In this document: positions 50,180-59,092 of the stretch, in pieces
Layout: every line of letters starts with the position of its first letter
How positions within the stretch are numbered: position 1 is the first letter of the stretch
Source: DASWHR01 sp036398095
GTDB taxonomy: Bacteria; Actinomycetota; AC-67
Assembly: GCA_036398095.1 (NCBI GenBank)
Contig: DASWHR010000064.1
Coordinates: forward strand, 1-62,798
Length of the DNA: 62,798 bases
Reading direction: 5' to 3'
Made by a program: the position numbers and the translations under genes
The notes under the pieces: generated by a model
What the model was told of the DNA's origin: nothing
The model's input: the letters and a program-made list of their open reading frames with translations, nothing else
Database searches by the model: none

Positions 50180-50885
50180 TCGTGCTGCCGGCGATCGATC
50201 TTCGTGGTGGCCGCTGCGTGCGTTTGACCCAAGGCGACTTCGATCAAGAGACCGTCTACGACGACGATCCCGTCGCCGTCGCGAAGCGCTTCGAAGCCGA
50301 CGGAGCGAAATGGCTTCATGTGGTGGACCTGGACGCCGCACTGGACGGGGTGCCCCGCAACCGCGATGCGATCCGCGCAGTCGTGGACGCCGTCGGCTTG
50401 AAGGTCGAGATTTCCGGGGGGATCCGCGACGAGGACGCGGTTCGCGCCGCGCTCGAGGCCGGGGCGGCGCGGATCGTGATCGGCACGCGCGCGCTGGGCG
50501 ATCCCGCGTTCGTCGCGCGGGTCGTCGGCGAGCACGGCGATGGGGTCGCGATCGGCCTGGACGTGCGGGGCACGCGACTGCAGGCGCGCGGGTGGACCGA
50601 GGACGCGGGCGAACTGCATCCGGCGCTGGCTGCGCTCGACGATGCCGGCGTGCGAACCTACGTCGTCACCGACGTCGCACGCGACGGGATGTTGTCGGGT
50701 CCGAACCTGGATCTGCTCGCCGACGTGATGAGCCGCACTCCGGCCGTGGTGGTGGCGAGCGGCGGCGTGTCCTCGCTGGACGATCTGCGCGCCCTGGCGC
50801 GACTCGGCGTCGGCGAGTGCATCGTCGGCAAAGCGCTTTATGCCGGTGCGTTCACGCTTCCCGACGCGATCCGGGCGGCCGCGTC

Positions 50886-50889
<4 letters not shown>
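50176..50889 (+). CDS. hisA: HisA phosphoribosyl isomerase, PriA-like (possible HisA/TrpF)
   Basis: This 237-residue TIM-barrel isomerase acts on ProFAR. Catalytic aspartates sit in LPAIDLRGGRCVRLTQGD and VTDVARDGMLSGPN. Several blocks resemble actinobacterial PriA more than enteric HisA: WLHVVDLDAAL, VEISGGIRDEDAV, ARGWTEDAGEL, PNLDLLADV, IASGGVSSLDDLRAL-type VASGGVSSLDDLRAL, and IVGKALYAGAFTLP. PriA also does the TrpF step, which would explain why no trpF is found with the trp genes here. ATG 50176 overlaps the hisH stop; GTG 50170 is the alternative. Confidence 0.92.
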
Positions 50890-51647
<758 letters not shown>

Positions 51648-51659
51648 CATGGAGGAATC

Positions 51660-51983
51660 ATGAGCGCGATCCCCGATCTGACCTACGATTCCAACGGCTT
51701 GATTCCGGCGGTGGTGCAGCAGCACGACACCGGCGAGGTGCTGATGGTCGCCTGGATGAGCGCCGAATCGCTCCAGCGAACGTTGGATTCCGGGACGACC
51801 TGGTTCTGGAGCCGGTCGCGGCAGGAGCTGTGGAACAAGGGCGCCACGTCGGGCAACACGCAAGCCGTCAAGGAAGTCCTGTTCGACTGCGACGCGGACA
51901 CGCTGCTGGTGAAGGTAGAGGCCGCCGGGCCGGCGTGCCACACGGGCGAGCGGTCCTGCTTCTTCCGCTCGATCGGGGGCTAG
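51660..51983 (+). CDS. hisI: phosphoribosyl-AMP cyclohydrolase HisI
   Basis: This 107-residue monofunctional zinc hydrolase catalyses the third step of histidine synthesis. It has GLIPAVVQQHDTGEVLMVAWMSAESLQRTL, FWSRSRQELWNKGATSGN, the metal aspartates of FDCDADTLLVKVE and the cysteine pair PACHTGERSCFF. No HisE pyrophosphatase domain is fused. The ATG follows a GGAGGA ribosome site, and trpE starts 4 nt after the stop. Confidence 0.95.
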   Translation: MSAIPDLTYDSNGLIPAVVQQHDTGEVLMVAWMSAESLQRTLDSGTTWFWSRSRQELWNKGATSGNTQAVKEVLFDCDADTLLVKVEAAGPACHTGERSCFFRSIGG

Positions 51984-51987
51984 CGTC

Positions 51988-53478
51988 GTGGGAGTTGCGT
52001 ACCAGCCGAGCCGGGAAGAGTTCGTCCGCCTCGCGGCGACGCACACGCTCGTCCCCGTGTGGCGCGAAGTGCTCGGCGACCTCGAAACGCCCGTAGGCGC
52101 ATACCGAAAGCTGGGGGCGTCGCCGAACTCCTTTCTGCTCGAGTCGGTCGAGCACGGGGAACGGTGGGGACGCTACTCGTTCATCGGCGTCGACCCGTTC
52201 CTGGTGATGACGGCGCGCGACGGCGCCGTGCATCTGGAGGGGGCCGCGCCGGCAGGCCTGTCGGATGCGGGAAACCCGCTTGAAGCGCTGGCGGCCGCGG
52301 TCGCGGCGTTCCGTGCGCCGACGCTTCCCGGTCTGCCGCCGCTGCACGGCGGCGCGGTCGGTTTCCTGGGCTACGACGTCGCGCGCTATATCGAGCGGTT
52401 GCCGCAGACCACCGCCGACGACCTCGGGCTTCCCGAGATGGCCATGCTGTTCATCGGACGACTGCTGGTGTTCGATCACCTGCGGCAGCGGATGACTGTG
52501 ATCAGCAACGTGGCGATCGGGGACGATCCGGAAGGGCAGTACGACGAGGCCGTCGCCGGCGCCGAGGCGATCGTCGAACGGCTCGCGTCGACGCCGACGC
52601 ATTCCACACCGGTCTCGCCGCGGCTCGACGCGGAACCGCACGGCGTTCGCTCGAACATGGATCCCGCGACGTTTCATCGCATGGTCGAGACGGCAAAGGA
52701 GCACATCGCCGCCGGCGACGTCTTTCAGGTTGTGCTCTCGCAGCGATTCGAGATGGACACCACCGCCGACCCGTTCGACGTGTATCGCGTCCTCCGCCTG
52801 ATCAACCCGAGCCCGTACATGTTCTTCCTGCAGTATCCCGGCCTGTCCGTGGTCGGCTCCTCGCCGGAGCCGCTCTTGAAGGTGGTCGAGGGCGAAGCGG
52901 TGCAGCGGCCGATCGCCGGGACGCGCTGGCGAGGCCGCACCGAAGACGAGGATGCCAAGCTCGCCGACGAACTGCTCGCCGATCCGAAGGAGCGCGCCGA
53001 GCATGTGATGCTGGTGGACTTGGCGCGCAACGACTTGGGGCGCGTGTGCACGCCGGGCACCGTTCGCGTCGCCGAACTCATGGCGATCGAACGCTACAGC
53101 CATGTGATGCACATCGTGAGCGAAGTCCGCGGCGCATTGCGGCCCGGAACGAGCGCCATGACCGCGCTGAAAGCGTCCTTTCCGGCCGGCACCGTGTCGG
53201 GTGCCCCGAAGATCCGCGCGATGGAGATCATCGATTCGCTCGAACCGACGCGACGCGGTCCCTATGCGGGCGCCGTCGGCTACCTGGACTTCAGCGGCAA
53301 CCTCGACACGTGCATCACGCTGCGGACGGCGCTGATCACCGGCGGGACGGCCTACGTGCAGGCCGGCGCCGGCATCGTCGCCGACTCCGACCCGCAGGCC
53401 GAGCAGACCGAGTGCCGCAACAAGGCTCGCGCGTTGCTAACCGCGATCCGCGCAGCCGAGGAGCTCGCCGCGCCGTGA
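51988..53478 (+). CDS. trpE: anthranilate synthase component I TrpE
   Basis: This 496-residue chorismate-using enzyme needs a TrpG amidotransferase, which is not in this window. Motifs include FLLESVEHGERWGRYSFIGVDP (feedback region), GYDVARYIERLP, DVFQVVLSQRFEMDT, PSPYMFFLQYPGLSVVGSSPEPLLKV, RPIAGTRWRG and HVMLVDLARNDLGRV. The C-terminal FPAGTVSGAPKIRAMEIIDSLEP is also typical. The GTG lies 4 nt after hisI, so it is co-transcribed with the his genes. There is no room for a trp attenuator. Confidence 0.95.
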   Translation: MGVAYQPSREEFVRLAATHTLVPVWREVLGDLETPVGAYRKLGASPNSFLLESVEHGERWGRYSFIGVDPFLVMTARDGAVHLEGAAPAGLSDAGNPLEALAAAVAAFRAPTLPGLPPLHGGAVGFLGYDVARYIERLPQTTADDLGLPEMAMLFIGRLLVFDHLRQRMTVISNVAIGDDPEGQYDEAVAGAEAIVERLASTPTHSTPVSPRLDAEPHGVRSNMDPATFHRMVETAKEHIAAGDVFQVVLSQRFEMDTTADPFDVYRVLRLINPSPYMFFLQYPGLSVVGSSPEPLLKVVEGEAVQRPIAGTRWRGRTEDEDAKLADELLADPKERAEHVMLVDLARNDLGRVCTPGTVRVAELMAIERYSHVMHIVSEVRGALRPGTSAMTALKASFPAGTVSGAPKIRAMEIIDSLEPTRRGPYAGAVGYLDFSGNLDTCITLRTALITGGTAYVQAGAGIVADSDPQAEQTECRNKARALLTAIRAAEELAAP

Positions 53479-54014
53479 GCCTTCGCGCGCGGCTCGTGCT
53501 CGGCGCCGCAGCCGGCCTCGCCGCCTCGGTCGTGGCGATCGCGGCCGCGAGCGCAACCTGGCGCACCGTGACCACCGATGCGATGTTCGTCACTGTCGAC
53601 GGAGCCCAGGTCGAGATCAACGGGCCACGGAACCTGGCCGGAACGACGCAAGACGGATCGCTTGCGCTCTTCGGGATCGCCGGCGCGGCGGCAGCGCTGC
53701 TGGCGCCGATGCTCGCAGCCAAGCCCAGGCTCGGCGCGTCGGCGCTCCTTGCCGCATCCGGCGTCATGGTCGCGTCGATTGCGGTGCTGACACGCGGGCT
53801 GCTGTCGGTTCCCGACGCATGGGTCCCGGGGACGACGCCCGGCCGGGTCACGTTCGGCGCCCCCACCGCCGCGCCGCTGATCGCGATGCTCGGCGGTCTC
53901 GGCATGATCGCCGCCGCCGTATGGCTGCTGACCGGGGCTCGATCGGCTCCGCGCCTGTCGATGCCCGAAGGCCCGCCCGAACAGCATCCGCGCGACGAGG
54001 GAGCCTGGGAATGA
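53475..54014 (+). CDS. Trp-operon-associated membrane protein (TIGR02234 type)
   Basis: This 179-residue protein has four hydrophobic helices (about 5-25, 58-78, 84-104, 132-152) and a first extracytoplasmic loop with TWRTVTTDAMFVTVDG. It matches the actinobacterial 'Trp biosynthesis associated membrane protein' by place (right after trpE) and topology. Function is unknown; a transport or membrane-scaffolding role in Trp synthesis has been suggested. The GTG overlaps the trpE stop. Confidence 0.78.
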   Translation: MSLRARLVLGAAAGLAASVVAIAAASATWRTVTTDAMFVTVDGAQVEINGPRNLAGTTQDGSLALFGIAGAAAALLAPMLAAKPRLGASALLAASGVMVASIAVLTRGLLSVPDAWVPGTTPGRVTFGAPTAAPLIAMLGGLGMIAAAVWLLTGARSAPRLSMPEGPPEQHPRDEGAWE

Positions 54015-54529
54015 TCCGCTTCCTGGCCGCGCTCGTGGAAGACCGGCGGCTTGCGCTGTGGTCGGCCGGGGCGCTCGCAATCGTCGCCGGGTCGGCTGCT
54101 CCGTGGGTGCACGTCGCCTCCCCCCTGCGGCCGCTCACCGAACTCGGGCTGGATGCCGGCGGCAAGATCACGATCCTGTGCGGCGCGGTCGCGCTCGCGC
54201 TCGTGGTTGCCTACGTGCATCTGCGCGCTCGGGATCTGGCTGCCGGTGCTGCGATCGCGGCGGCCATCGCGGCAACGCTGGCCGGCGTGTATCTGCTACG
54301 CGTCCGGGATGCATCCTCTCGCGTGCTGGCCCGCATGCTCGAGGTCGACGGCGAGGCCGTTCGAAGCGAGTTCGCAGCCCGCGCCGGGCTCGGCGGGTGG
54401 GTCGTGCTCGCCGGAGCCGCAGCCGTGATCGTCGCCGCGGCCGCGCTGCTGGCTCGGCGGCCGGCCGCTGCCGGCGAGCCGGATTCTCGCCTCGTGGCCG
54501 GGACGAATGCCGCCAAACAGGAACCCTGA
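54011..54529 (+). CDS. four-helix membrane protein, possible paralogue of the preceding gene
   Basis: This 172-residue protein has about four hydrophobic segments (14-32, 52-70, 77-97, 125-147). It opens LVEDRRLALWSAGALAIVAGSAAPWVHV, a W-containing loop reminiscent of Trp-operon membrane proteins. The ATG overlaps the preceding stop (ATGA), so the two proteins are made in equal amounts and may form one complex. I recognise no domain. An R-rich tail is absent. Confidence 0.65.
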   Translation: MIRFLAALVEDRRLALWSAGALAIVAGSAAPWVHVASPLRPLTELGLDAGGKITILCGAVALALVVAYVHLRARDLAAGAAIAAAIAATLAGVYLLRVRDASSRVLARMLEVDGEAVRSEFAARAGLGGWVVLAGAAAVIVAAAALLARRPAAAGEPDSRLVAGTNAAKQEP

Positions 54530-54536
54530 GGCGAAT

Positions 54537-54576
54537 TTCACACTCGCTTCACACGATCCGCAGGCGGGTCTCACAT
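54537..54576 (+). promoter_or_regulatory. 11-bp-phased TTCACAC repeats (PhoP/OmpR-type site)
   Basis: TTCACAC at 54537-54543 and 54548-54554 are spaced exactly 11 bp. A third, CTCACAT (54570-54576), is 22 bp further, still in phase. OmpR/PhoB-family regulators bind 11-bp direct repeats; the Mycobacterium PhoP site is TCACAGC-N4-TCACAGC. The repeats lie 49-88 nt before the DUF5666-type gene, which is followed by an OmpR-family regulator gene. Confidence 0.6.
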
Positions 54577-54624
54577 CCGTGCCGCTTACTAGAGCACGAC
54601 GGAATCGAGAGAAGGAGACCACTG

Positions 54625-55191
54625 ATGAAGACCGGACTCAAGACGGCAATCGCCCTCGCGTTCGTCGGCGTCGTCGCAATGGCGGCGGCCGCCTTCGGCC
54701 AGTCGGGCGATCCGAGCGGCAGCCCGTCGCCGGGCGATGCGCCCCGAGCCCGCGCCGACAAGCCCGCCGGGCTCCGTCACCGCGCAATCCATTCGGAGAC
54801 CAAAGTGCAGACCGCGGATGGGTTCGCCACGGTCATCGCCGACTTCGGTGAGGTCACCTCGGTGAGCGGCAACACCGTTACGATCAAACGGGTCGACGAC
54901 GAAACGGTCACCGTCACCGCGACCGGCGACACCAAGGTCATGCGCAACGGCGAGCAGGCGTCCGTGTCGGACATCAAGGCCGGGGACCGCGCGCATATCG
55001 TTCAGGTCGTCGAGGACGGCGCGACCACCGTCCGGGCCATTCGCGCCGCCGACGAGAACTTCACGCCGGAACGCAAGCACGGACCGAAGCGCCGCCTCCG
55101 CGGCCCTCGTCCCGGTGCGCCCGCCGATGCGCCCGCCGATGCGCCCGCCGATGCTCCCGCTGGCGAAGACGCATCGTTCTTCGCCGCCTGA
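54625..55191 (+). CDS. secreted DUF5666-like protein
   Basis: This 188-residue exported protein has a signal peptide (MKTGLKTAIALAFVGVVAMAAAAFG). The DUF5666-like beta domain reads FGEVTSVSGNTVTIKRVDDETVTVTATGDTKVM then DIKAGDRAHIVQVVEDGATTVRAIRA. The C-terminus is a basic patch (RKHGPKRRLRG) and an APAD repeat encoded by a 12-bp tandem repeat. AGAAGGAG lies upstream of ATG 54625. Position before a two-component system and a phased repeat in its promoter suggest it is a target or accessory of that system. Confidence 0.78.
   Translation: MKTGLKTAIALAFVGVVAMAAAAFGQSGDPSGSPSPGDAPRARADKPAGLRHRAIHSETKVQTADGFATVIADFGEVTSVSGNTVTIKRVDDETVTVTATGDTKVMRNGEQASVSDIKAGDRAHIVQVVEDGATTVRAIRAADENFTPERKHGPKRRLRGPRPGAPADAPADAPADAPAGEDASFFAA
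55117..55152 (+). repeat. 12-bp tandem repeat in coding sequence
   Basis: Three perfect copies of GCGCCCGCCGAT, followed by a degenerate fourth, encode an APAD-type repeat near the C-terminus of the DUF5666-like protein. Length may vary between strains by slippage. Confidence 0.8.
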
Positions 55192-55209
55192 TCTGCTTTG
55201 TCCACCAGC

Positions 55210-55235
55210 GTGCGGGGTCCTTCGGGGCCCCGCAC
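55210..55235 (+). terminator. strong UUCG-capped hairpin without U-tract
   Basis: GTGCGGGGTCC (55210-55220), loop TTCG (55221-55224) and GGGCCCCGCAC (55225-55235) form an 11-bp stem with one T-G wobble and a stable UUCG-type cap. No T-run follows. It lies between the DUF5666-like gene and the response-regulator gene and likely separates their transcripts. Confidence 0.7.
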
Positions 55236-55264
55236 CGATATCCCGGCTACGATTCGAGGCAACC

Positions 55265-55942
55265 ATGGCGACCGGCACGATTCTCGTCGTCGAGGACGAG
55301 CGATCGATCTCGTCGCTCGTCGAGATGTATCTTCGGAAAGAGGGCTTCGACGTGGTCTGCGTGGCCGACGGCGCGCGAGCGGTCGAGTCGGCTGAGGCGA
55401 TCATGCCGGCGCTCGTCGTCCTGGACGTGATGCTCCCCGGCCTCGACGGGCTCGAGATCTGCCGCCGGTTGCGGGCGCGCGGCGCTGTGCCGATCATCAT
55501 GCTCACCGCACGCGACACGCACCTCGATCGCATCATCGGGCTGGAACTCGGCGCCGACGATTACGTGACCAAACCGTTCAACCCGCGCGAGCTCGTCGCG
55601 CGCGTCAAAGCGGTGCTGCGTCGAGCGGAACCGCGGCCGGACGAGGACGACGACACGCTCACGCTCGGGCCGGTTCGGGTGGACGTGTCCCGGCGGATCG
55701 CGCGCGTCGCCGAGCGAGCCGTCGAGCTCACCCCGAAGGAATTCGATTTGCTGACTTTCTTAATCCGCAATCGCGGAATCGTCTTCGGCCGCGACCGGCT
55801 GCTCGAGCGCGTCTGGGGATACGAACGCGCGGTCGACACGCGCACGGTCGACTCCCATGTTCGGTCGCTTCGCGCCAAGCTCGGCGAGGAGGCGCAGATC
55901 GTCAAGACGTTGCGCGGTGTCGGCTACAAGGCCGAAGCGTGA
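55265..55942 (+). CDS. OmpR/PhoB-family response regulator
   Basis: This 225-residue regulator has a receiver domain with acidic pocket E10-D11, phospho-acceptor Asp54 (VVLDVMLPGLDG) and Lys103 (DDYVTKPF). The winged-helix DNA-binding domain runs from about residue 133 to the end (LTPKEFDLLTFLIRNRG, RTVDSHVRSLRAKLGEEA, IVKTLRGVGYK). TACGAT lies 11 nt before the ATG, with GAGG between. Its TGA overlaps the kinase GTG, so both are made together. It is the prime candidate to bind the 11-bp repeats upstream. Confidence 0.93.
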   Translation: MATGTILVVEDERSISSLVEMYLRKEGFDVVCVADGARAVESAEAIMPALVVLDVMLPGLDGLEICRRLRARGAVPIIMLTARDTHLDRIIGLELGADDYVTKPFNPRELVARVKAVLRRAEPRPDEDDDTLTLGPVRVDVSRRIARVAERAVELTPKEFDLLTFLIRNRGIVFGRDRLLERVWGYERAVDTRTVDSHVRSLRAKLGEEAQIVKTLRGVGYKAEA

Positions 55943-57324
55943 ACGGGACGCTGCGCGGCCGGCTCGCGAGGGCGCTGGCGGCCGTGGCGGCCATTTCGGT
56001 CGTGATCACCGCCGTCATCGCCTACGGGCTGGTTCGGCGATTCGCGCAGGACGAGGCGCTCCGCCAGCTTCGCCGCGACGCCGGGGTCTTGTCGCGGCAG
56101 CCGCTCGACGGAGACGATCCCGTCCGGCTGCGCATTCCGGCGCAGCTTCGCCTTGCGGTGCAACTACTCGAGGCGTCTGGCGATCATTTCGCGCGGATCG
56201 GGCCGGGCGGCCGCGTCGTTACCGAGGATCCGGTCGCGGCATCGATCGCCGCCGCGGTTGTTCGCGAGCGAGACGGCCTGGACCGCGCGAACGGGACCGT
56301 CGACGCCGAAGGCCGCCGGTACGCGTATGTGCTCGTCCCCGTCGCGGACGGGCGGCGCACGGCGGGTGTCGTTCTGCTGGCGCGCCCCGCATCGCTCGCC
56401 GGCGATCTGCTCCGGCCCATCCTCGCACGCGTCGCGGCCGGCGGGATCGTCGCGGTGCTGGTCGCCCTCGCGATCTCCTACGCGATCGCGCGCCGGCTGT
56501 CGGGACGCGTGCACCGCCTCGCCGAAGCGGCCGGCTCGATCGCCGCCGGGGATCTGGACCATCGCGTTCCGATCGAGGGCGGCGACGAGATCGCCGAGCT
56601 CGCGCGCCGGTTTAACGCGATGGCCGCCTCGCTGGCGGAAGCGCGGCGACGCGAACGCGAGTTTCTCGCCGGCGTCTCGCATGAGCTTCGCACGCCGGTC
56701 ACGGCGATCCGCGGATACGCCGGCGCCATCGCCGACGGAACGGCCGCCTCGCCGGCCGAGCAGACGGAAGCGCTCGGTGTGATCGAGGTCGAGGCCGAGC
56801 GGCTCGAACGGCTGGTGCAGGATGTGGTCGATCTCGCGCGATTGGGATCAGACCAATTCCGGCTGGAGCGCGGCGCCGTGGACCTTGCCGGAACGCTCGA
56901 CGAGGCGGCGCGCGCACACGCGGCGCAGGCCGCAGATGGCGGCGTCCGCCTCGAGACGGCCGTCGCGGAGCCGCTTGGCACCACCACCGACGCGACGCGC
57001 GTGCGTCAAGTCGTGTCGAACCTGGTTGAGAATGCGCTGCGCGTCACGCCGTCGGGCGGCCTGGTGCGCATCGCCGGGCGGGTCGACGGATCACGCATCG
57101 TGATCGAGGTCGCCGACACCGGTCCCGGCATCGCCGCGACCGACTTGCCGCATGTGTTCGAGCGCGGTTACCTGTGGAACGCCTATCAGGGCGAGCGACG
57201 CGTGGGAACCGGACTCGGACTGGCAATCGTGCGCGAACTTGCCGCCGCGCTGGGCGGACGAATCGATGTCGCGAGCGAGCCCGGCCGCGGGACGACGTTC
57301 CGCCTGCAGCTGCCGATCGGATGA
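55939..57324 (+). CDS. membrane sensor histidine kinase
   Basis: This 461-residue kinase has two transmembrane helices (about 15-33 and 163-185) around a sensor domain of about 130 residues. A HAMP domain follows (RLSGRVHRLAEAAGSIAAGDLDHRVP), then HisKA with His248 in FLAGVSHELRTPVTAIRGYA, and HATPase_c (VVSNLVENALRVTP, GPGIAATDLPHVFERGY, GTGLGLAIVRELAAALGG). The stimulus is unknown. It is coupled to the response regulator upstream and to the peptidase gene downstream by overlaps. Confidence 0.93.
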   Translation: MNGTLRGRLARALAAVAAISVVITAVIAYGLVRRFAQDEALRQLRRDAGVLSRQPLDGDDPVRLRIPAQLRLAVQLLEASGDHFARIGPGGRVVTEDPVAASIAAAVVRERDGLDRANGTVDAEGRRYAYVLVPVADGRRTAGVVLLARPASLAGDLLRPILARVAAGGIVAVLVALAISYAIARRLSGRVHRLAEAAGSIAAGDLDHRVPIEGGDEIAELARRFNAMAASLAEARRREREFLAGVSHELRTPVTAIRGYAGAIADGTAASPAEQTEALGVIEVEAERLERLVQDVVDLARLGSDQFRLERGAVDLAGTLDEAARAHAAQAADGGVRLETAVAEPLGTTTDATRVRQVVSNLVENALRVTPSGGLVRIAGRVDGSRIVIEVADTGPGIAATDLPHVFERGYLWNAYQGERRVGTGLGLAIVRELAAALGGRIDVASEPGRGTTFRLQLPIG

Positions 57325-58277
57325 GGCGCGCCGGCCGGTCGTGGGGTGCGGTGCTCGCGCTGCTGCTCGCGACGGCATGCACGACGTCGTCGCCTCCCGC
57401 GGCCCGGCCATCCCCATCCGCGTCGCCGTCGGCGTCCCCGTCGCCGTCGGCGCCTCCGGCACCGGTCGTCTTCGACGCGGCTCGAGCCTTCCGCACGATC
57501 GAAGCGCTCTCGATCGGGATCGGCCCTCGCGAAGCGACGAGCGCGTCCTACCGGCGCGCCGCCGATCTGGTCGCGGACTCGTTTGCCGCGCACGGATACG
57601 CCGTCCGGCGCCAGATCATCGGTGTCCCCGCCGGTTCCAGTTCCGGCCGCGACGTTCCCGACGGCGAGACCCAGAACGTGATCGCAACTCCGCCGGGATA
57701 CGATCCGGCAGCGCCGCATCTGCTGGTGGGCGCGCACCTCGATACGGTCCCCGCTGCACCCGGAGCCAACGACAATGCGAGTGGCGTCGCCGTGATGATG
57801 GAGCTGGCCCGGCTGGCGCGGTTGGAGCCGACGGGGATGCCGGTCGTGTGGGTCGCGTTCGGTGCCGAGGAGCGGCGCGTTCCCGGAGACGGCGGAATCC
57901 TGTACGGCTCGCGCGCCTACCTGGACGCGCTGCCGCGCGCCGAGTACGACGCGCTTCGCGGGGTGCTCATTCTGGACGTCGTCGGACGAGGATCCGAGGT
58001 GCTGATCGCCTCCGCGGGAACGACGCCGCCGCCGATCCGGGATGCGCTCAAGGCGTCCGCGGACCGGCTCGGAATCGCGGCGCGCGTTCGTGCCCTGACG
58101 AATCTGCTCAGCGACCATCGACCGTTCGAGCGGGCCGGCTTCGTCGTCGGCTGGCTCTACACCGGCCCGTTCGGCCAGATTCACACGCCGCGCGACACGA
58201 TCGCGATCGTCGATCGGGATGCGCTCCGGCGGGTCGGCGCGATCGCGTGGGACACGCTGCGCACGGTCTCGTTGTAG
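57321..58277 (+). CDS. secreted M28-family metallopeptidase lipoprotein
   Basis: This 318-residue exo-type aminopeptidase-like protein has a lipobox LATAC (Cys20) and a Ser/Pro-rich linker. The M28 zinc domain has LLVGAHLDTVPAAPGANDNASG (His, Asp), WVAFGAEERR (Glu-Glu), LILDVVGRGSE (Asp) and SDHRPFERAGF (His). The ATG overlaps the kinase stop, so it is part of the two-component operon. It may be a signalling or processing partner, but its substrate is unknown. Confidence 0.9.
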   Translation: MRRAGRSWGAVLALLLATACTTSSPPAARPSPSASPSASPSPSAPPAPVVFDAARAFRTIEALSIGIGPREATSASYRRAADLVADSFAAHGYAVRRQIIGVPAGSSSGRDVPDGETQNVIATPPGYDPAAPHLLVGAHLDTVPAAPGANDNASGVAVMMELARLARLEPTGMPVVWVAFGAEERRVPGDGGILYGSRAYLDALPRAEYDALRGVLILDVVGRGSEVLIASAGTTPPPIRDALKASADRLGIAARVRALTNLLSDHRPFERAGFVVGWLYTGPFGQIHTPRDTIAIVDRDALRRVGAIAWDTLRTVSL

Positions 58278-58289
58278 CGGTGCGATCCT

Positions 58290-58295
58290 TATACT
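58290..58295 (+). promoter_or_regulatory. -10 element of trpC (leaderless candidate)
   Basis: TATACT ends 7 nt before the trpC ATG at 58303, and no ribosome site fits. Transcription would start at or next to the ATG. Confidence 0.6.
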
Positions 58296-58302
58296 GGCGA
58301 CG

Positions 58303-59076
58303 ATGTCTTTCTTGCAGCGCATCACCGACGAACGCCGCGCCGACGCGAAGCATCGCCGCGGCGACGGCGCGCTCGAGACCGCGAAAGCGGCGGCGCTCGC
58401 CGCACCTGCCGTGCAGGACTTCACCGGTGCGCTCGTCGCGCCCGGCCTGGCGCTGATCGCCGAGATCAAGCGCGCCTCGCCGTCGAAAGGTCCGATCGCC
58501 CCGGACGCCGACGAAGTGGCGATCGCCCGCGCCTACGAGACCGGCGGCGCGGCCGCCGTCAGCGTCCTGACCGAACCGAATCATTTCCGCGGCACGCTCC
58601 AAGACCTCCGCAACGTCCGAAGCGCCGTGTCCGTGCCGGTCCTTCGCAAGGACTTCGTCTGCGACGATTTGCATGTCTACGAGGCCCGCGCTGCCGGCGC
58701 CGACGCCGTCCTGTTGATCGTCGCGGCGTTGACACAGTCCGAGCTGGTCTCCCTGATCGACGCGACCGCCGTCTGCGGCATGGCCGCCGACGTCGAAGTT
58801 CACGATGCGGGCGACGTGCGGCGAGCGCTCGATGCCGGCGCGCGGATCGTGGCAATCAACGCGCGTAACCTTGCGACGCTCGACGTCGATCTGGCCACGA
58901 TCGAGACGGTGCGGCCGCTGATCCCCGCCGGAATCGTCACCGTCGCCGAAAGCGGCATCGAGACCCGGGATGACGTCCGCCGCATGCGTGACGCAGGAGT
59001 CGACGCCGTCCATGTCGGCGAGACACTGATGCGCGCCGCGGACCCGGCGGCGGCAATCCGCGCGATGCTCGGCTGA
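58303..59076 (+). CDS. trpC: indole-3-glycerol-phosphate synthase TrpC
   Basis: This 257-residue TIM-barrel enzyme converts CdRP to indole-3-glycerol phosphate. It starts SFLQRITDERRADAKHRRGD and has LIAEIKRASPSKGPI, FRGTLQDLRNVRSAVSVPVLRKDFVCDD, DAVLLIVAAL, VAINARNLATLDVDL and ESGIETRDDVRRMRDAGVDAVHVGETLM. The conserved catalytic lysines and glutamate (K in IKRASPSKG and RKDF, E in AESGI) are present. No TrpF domain is fused. It begins a trpCBA unit with its own promoter. Confidence 0.96.
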   Translation: MSFLQRITDERRADAKHRRGDGALETAKAAALAAPAVQDFTGALVAPGLALIAEIKRASPSKGPIAPDADEVAIARAYETGGAAAVSVLTEPNHFRGTLQDLRNVRSAVSVPVLRKDFVCDDLHVYEARAAGADAVLLIVAALTQSELVSLIDATAVCGMAADVEVHDAGDVRRALDAGARIVAINARNLATLDVDLATIETVRPLIPAGIVTVAESGIETRDDVRRMRDAGVDAVHVGETLMRAADPAAAIRAMLG

Positions 59077-59082
59077 TAGACT
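59077..59082 (+). promoter_or_regulatory. -10-like element before trpB
   Basis: TAGACT ends 10 nt before ATG 59093, straddling the trpC stop. The same 14-mer TGATAGACTCGCCG occurs at 14312-14325 before murE. It could be a secondary internal promoter. Confidence 0.4.
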
Positions 59083-59092
59083 CGCCGCCGCG

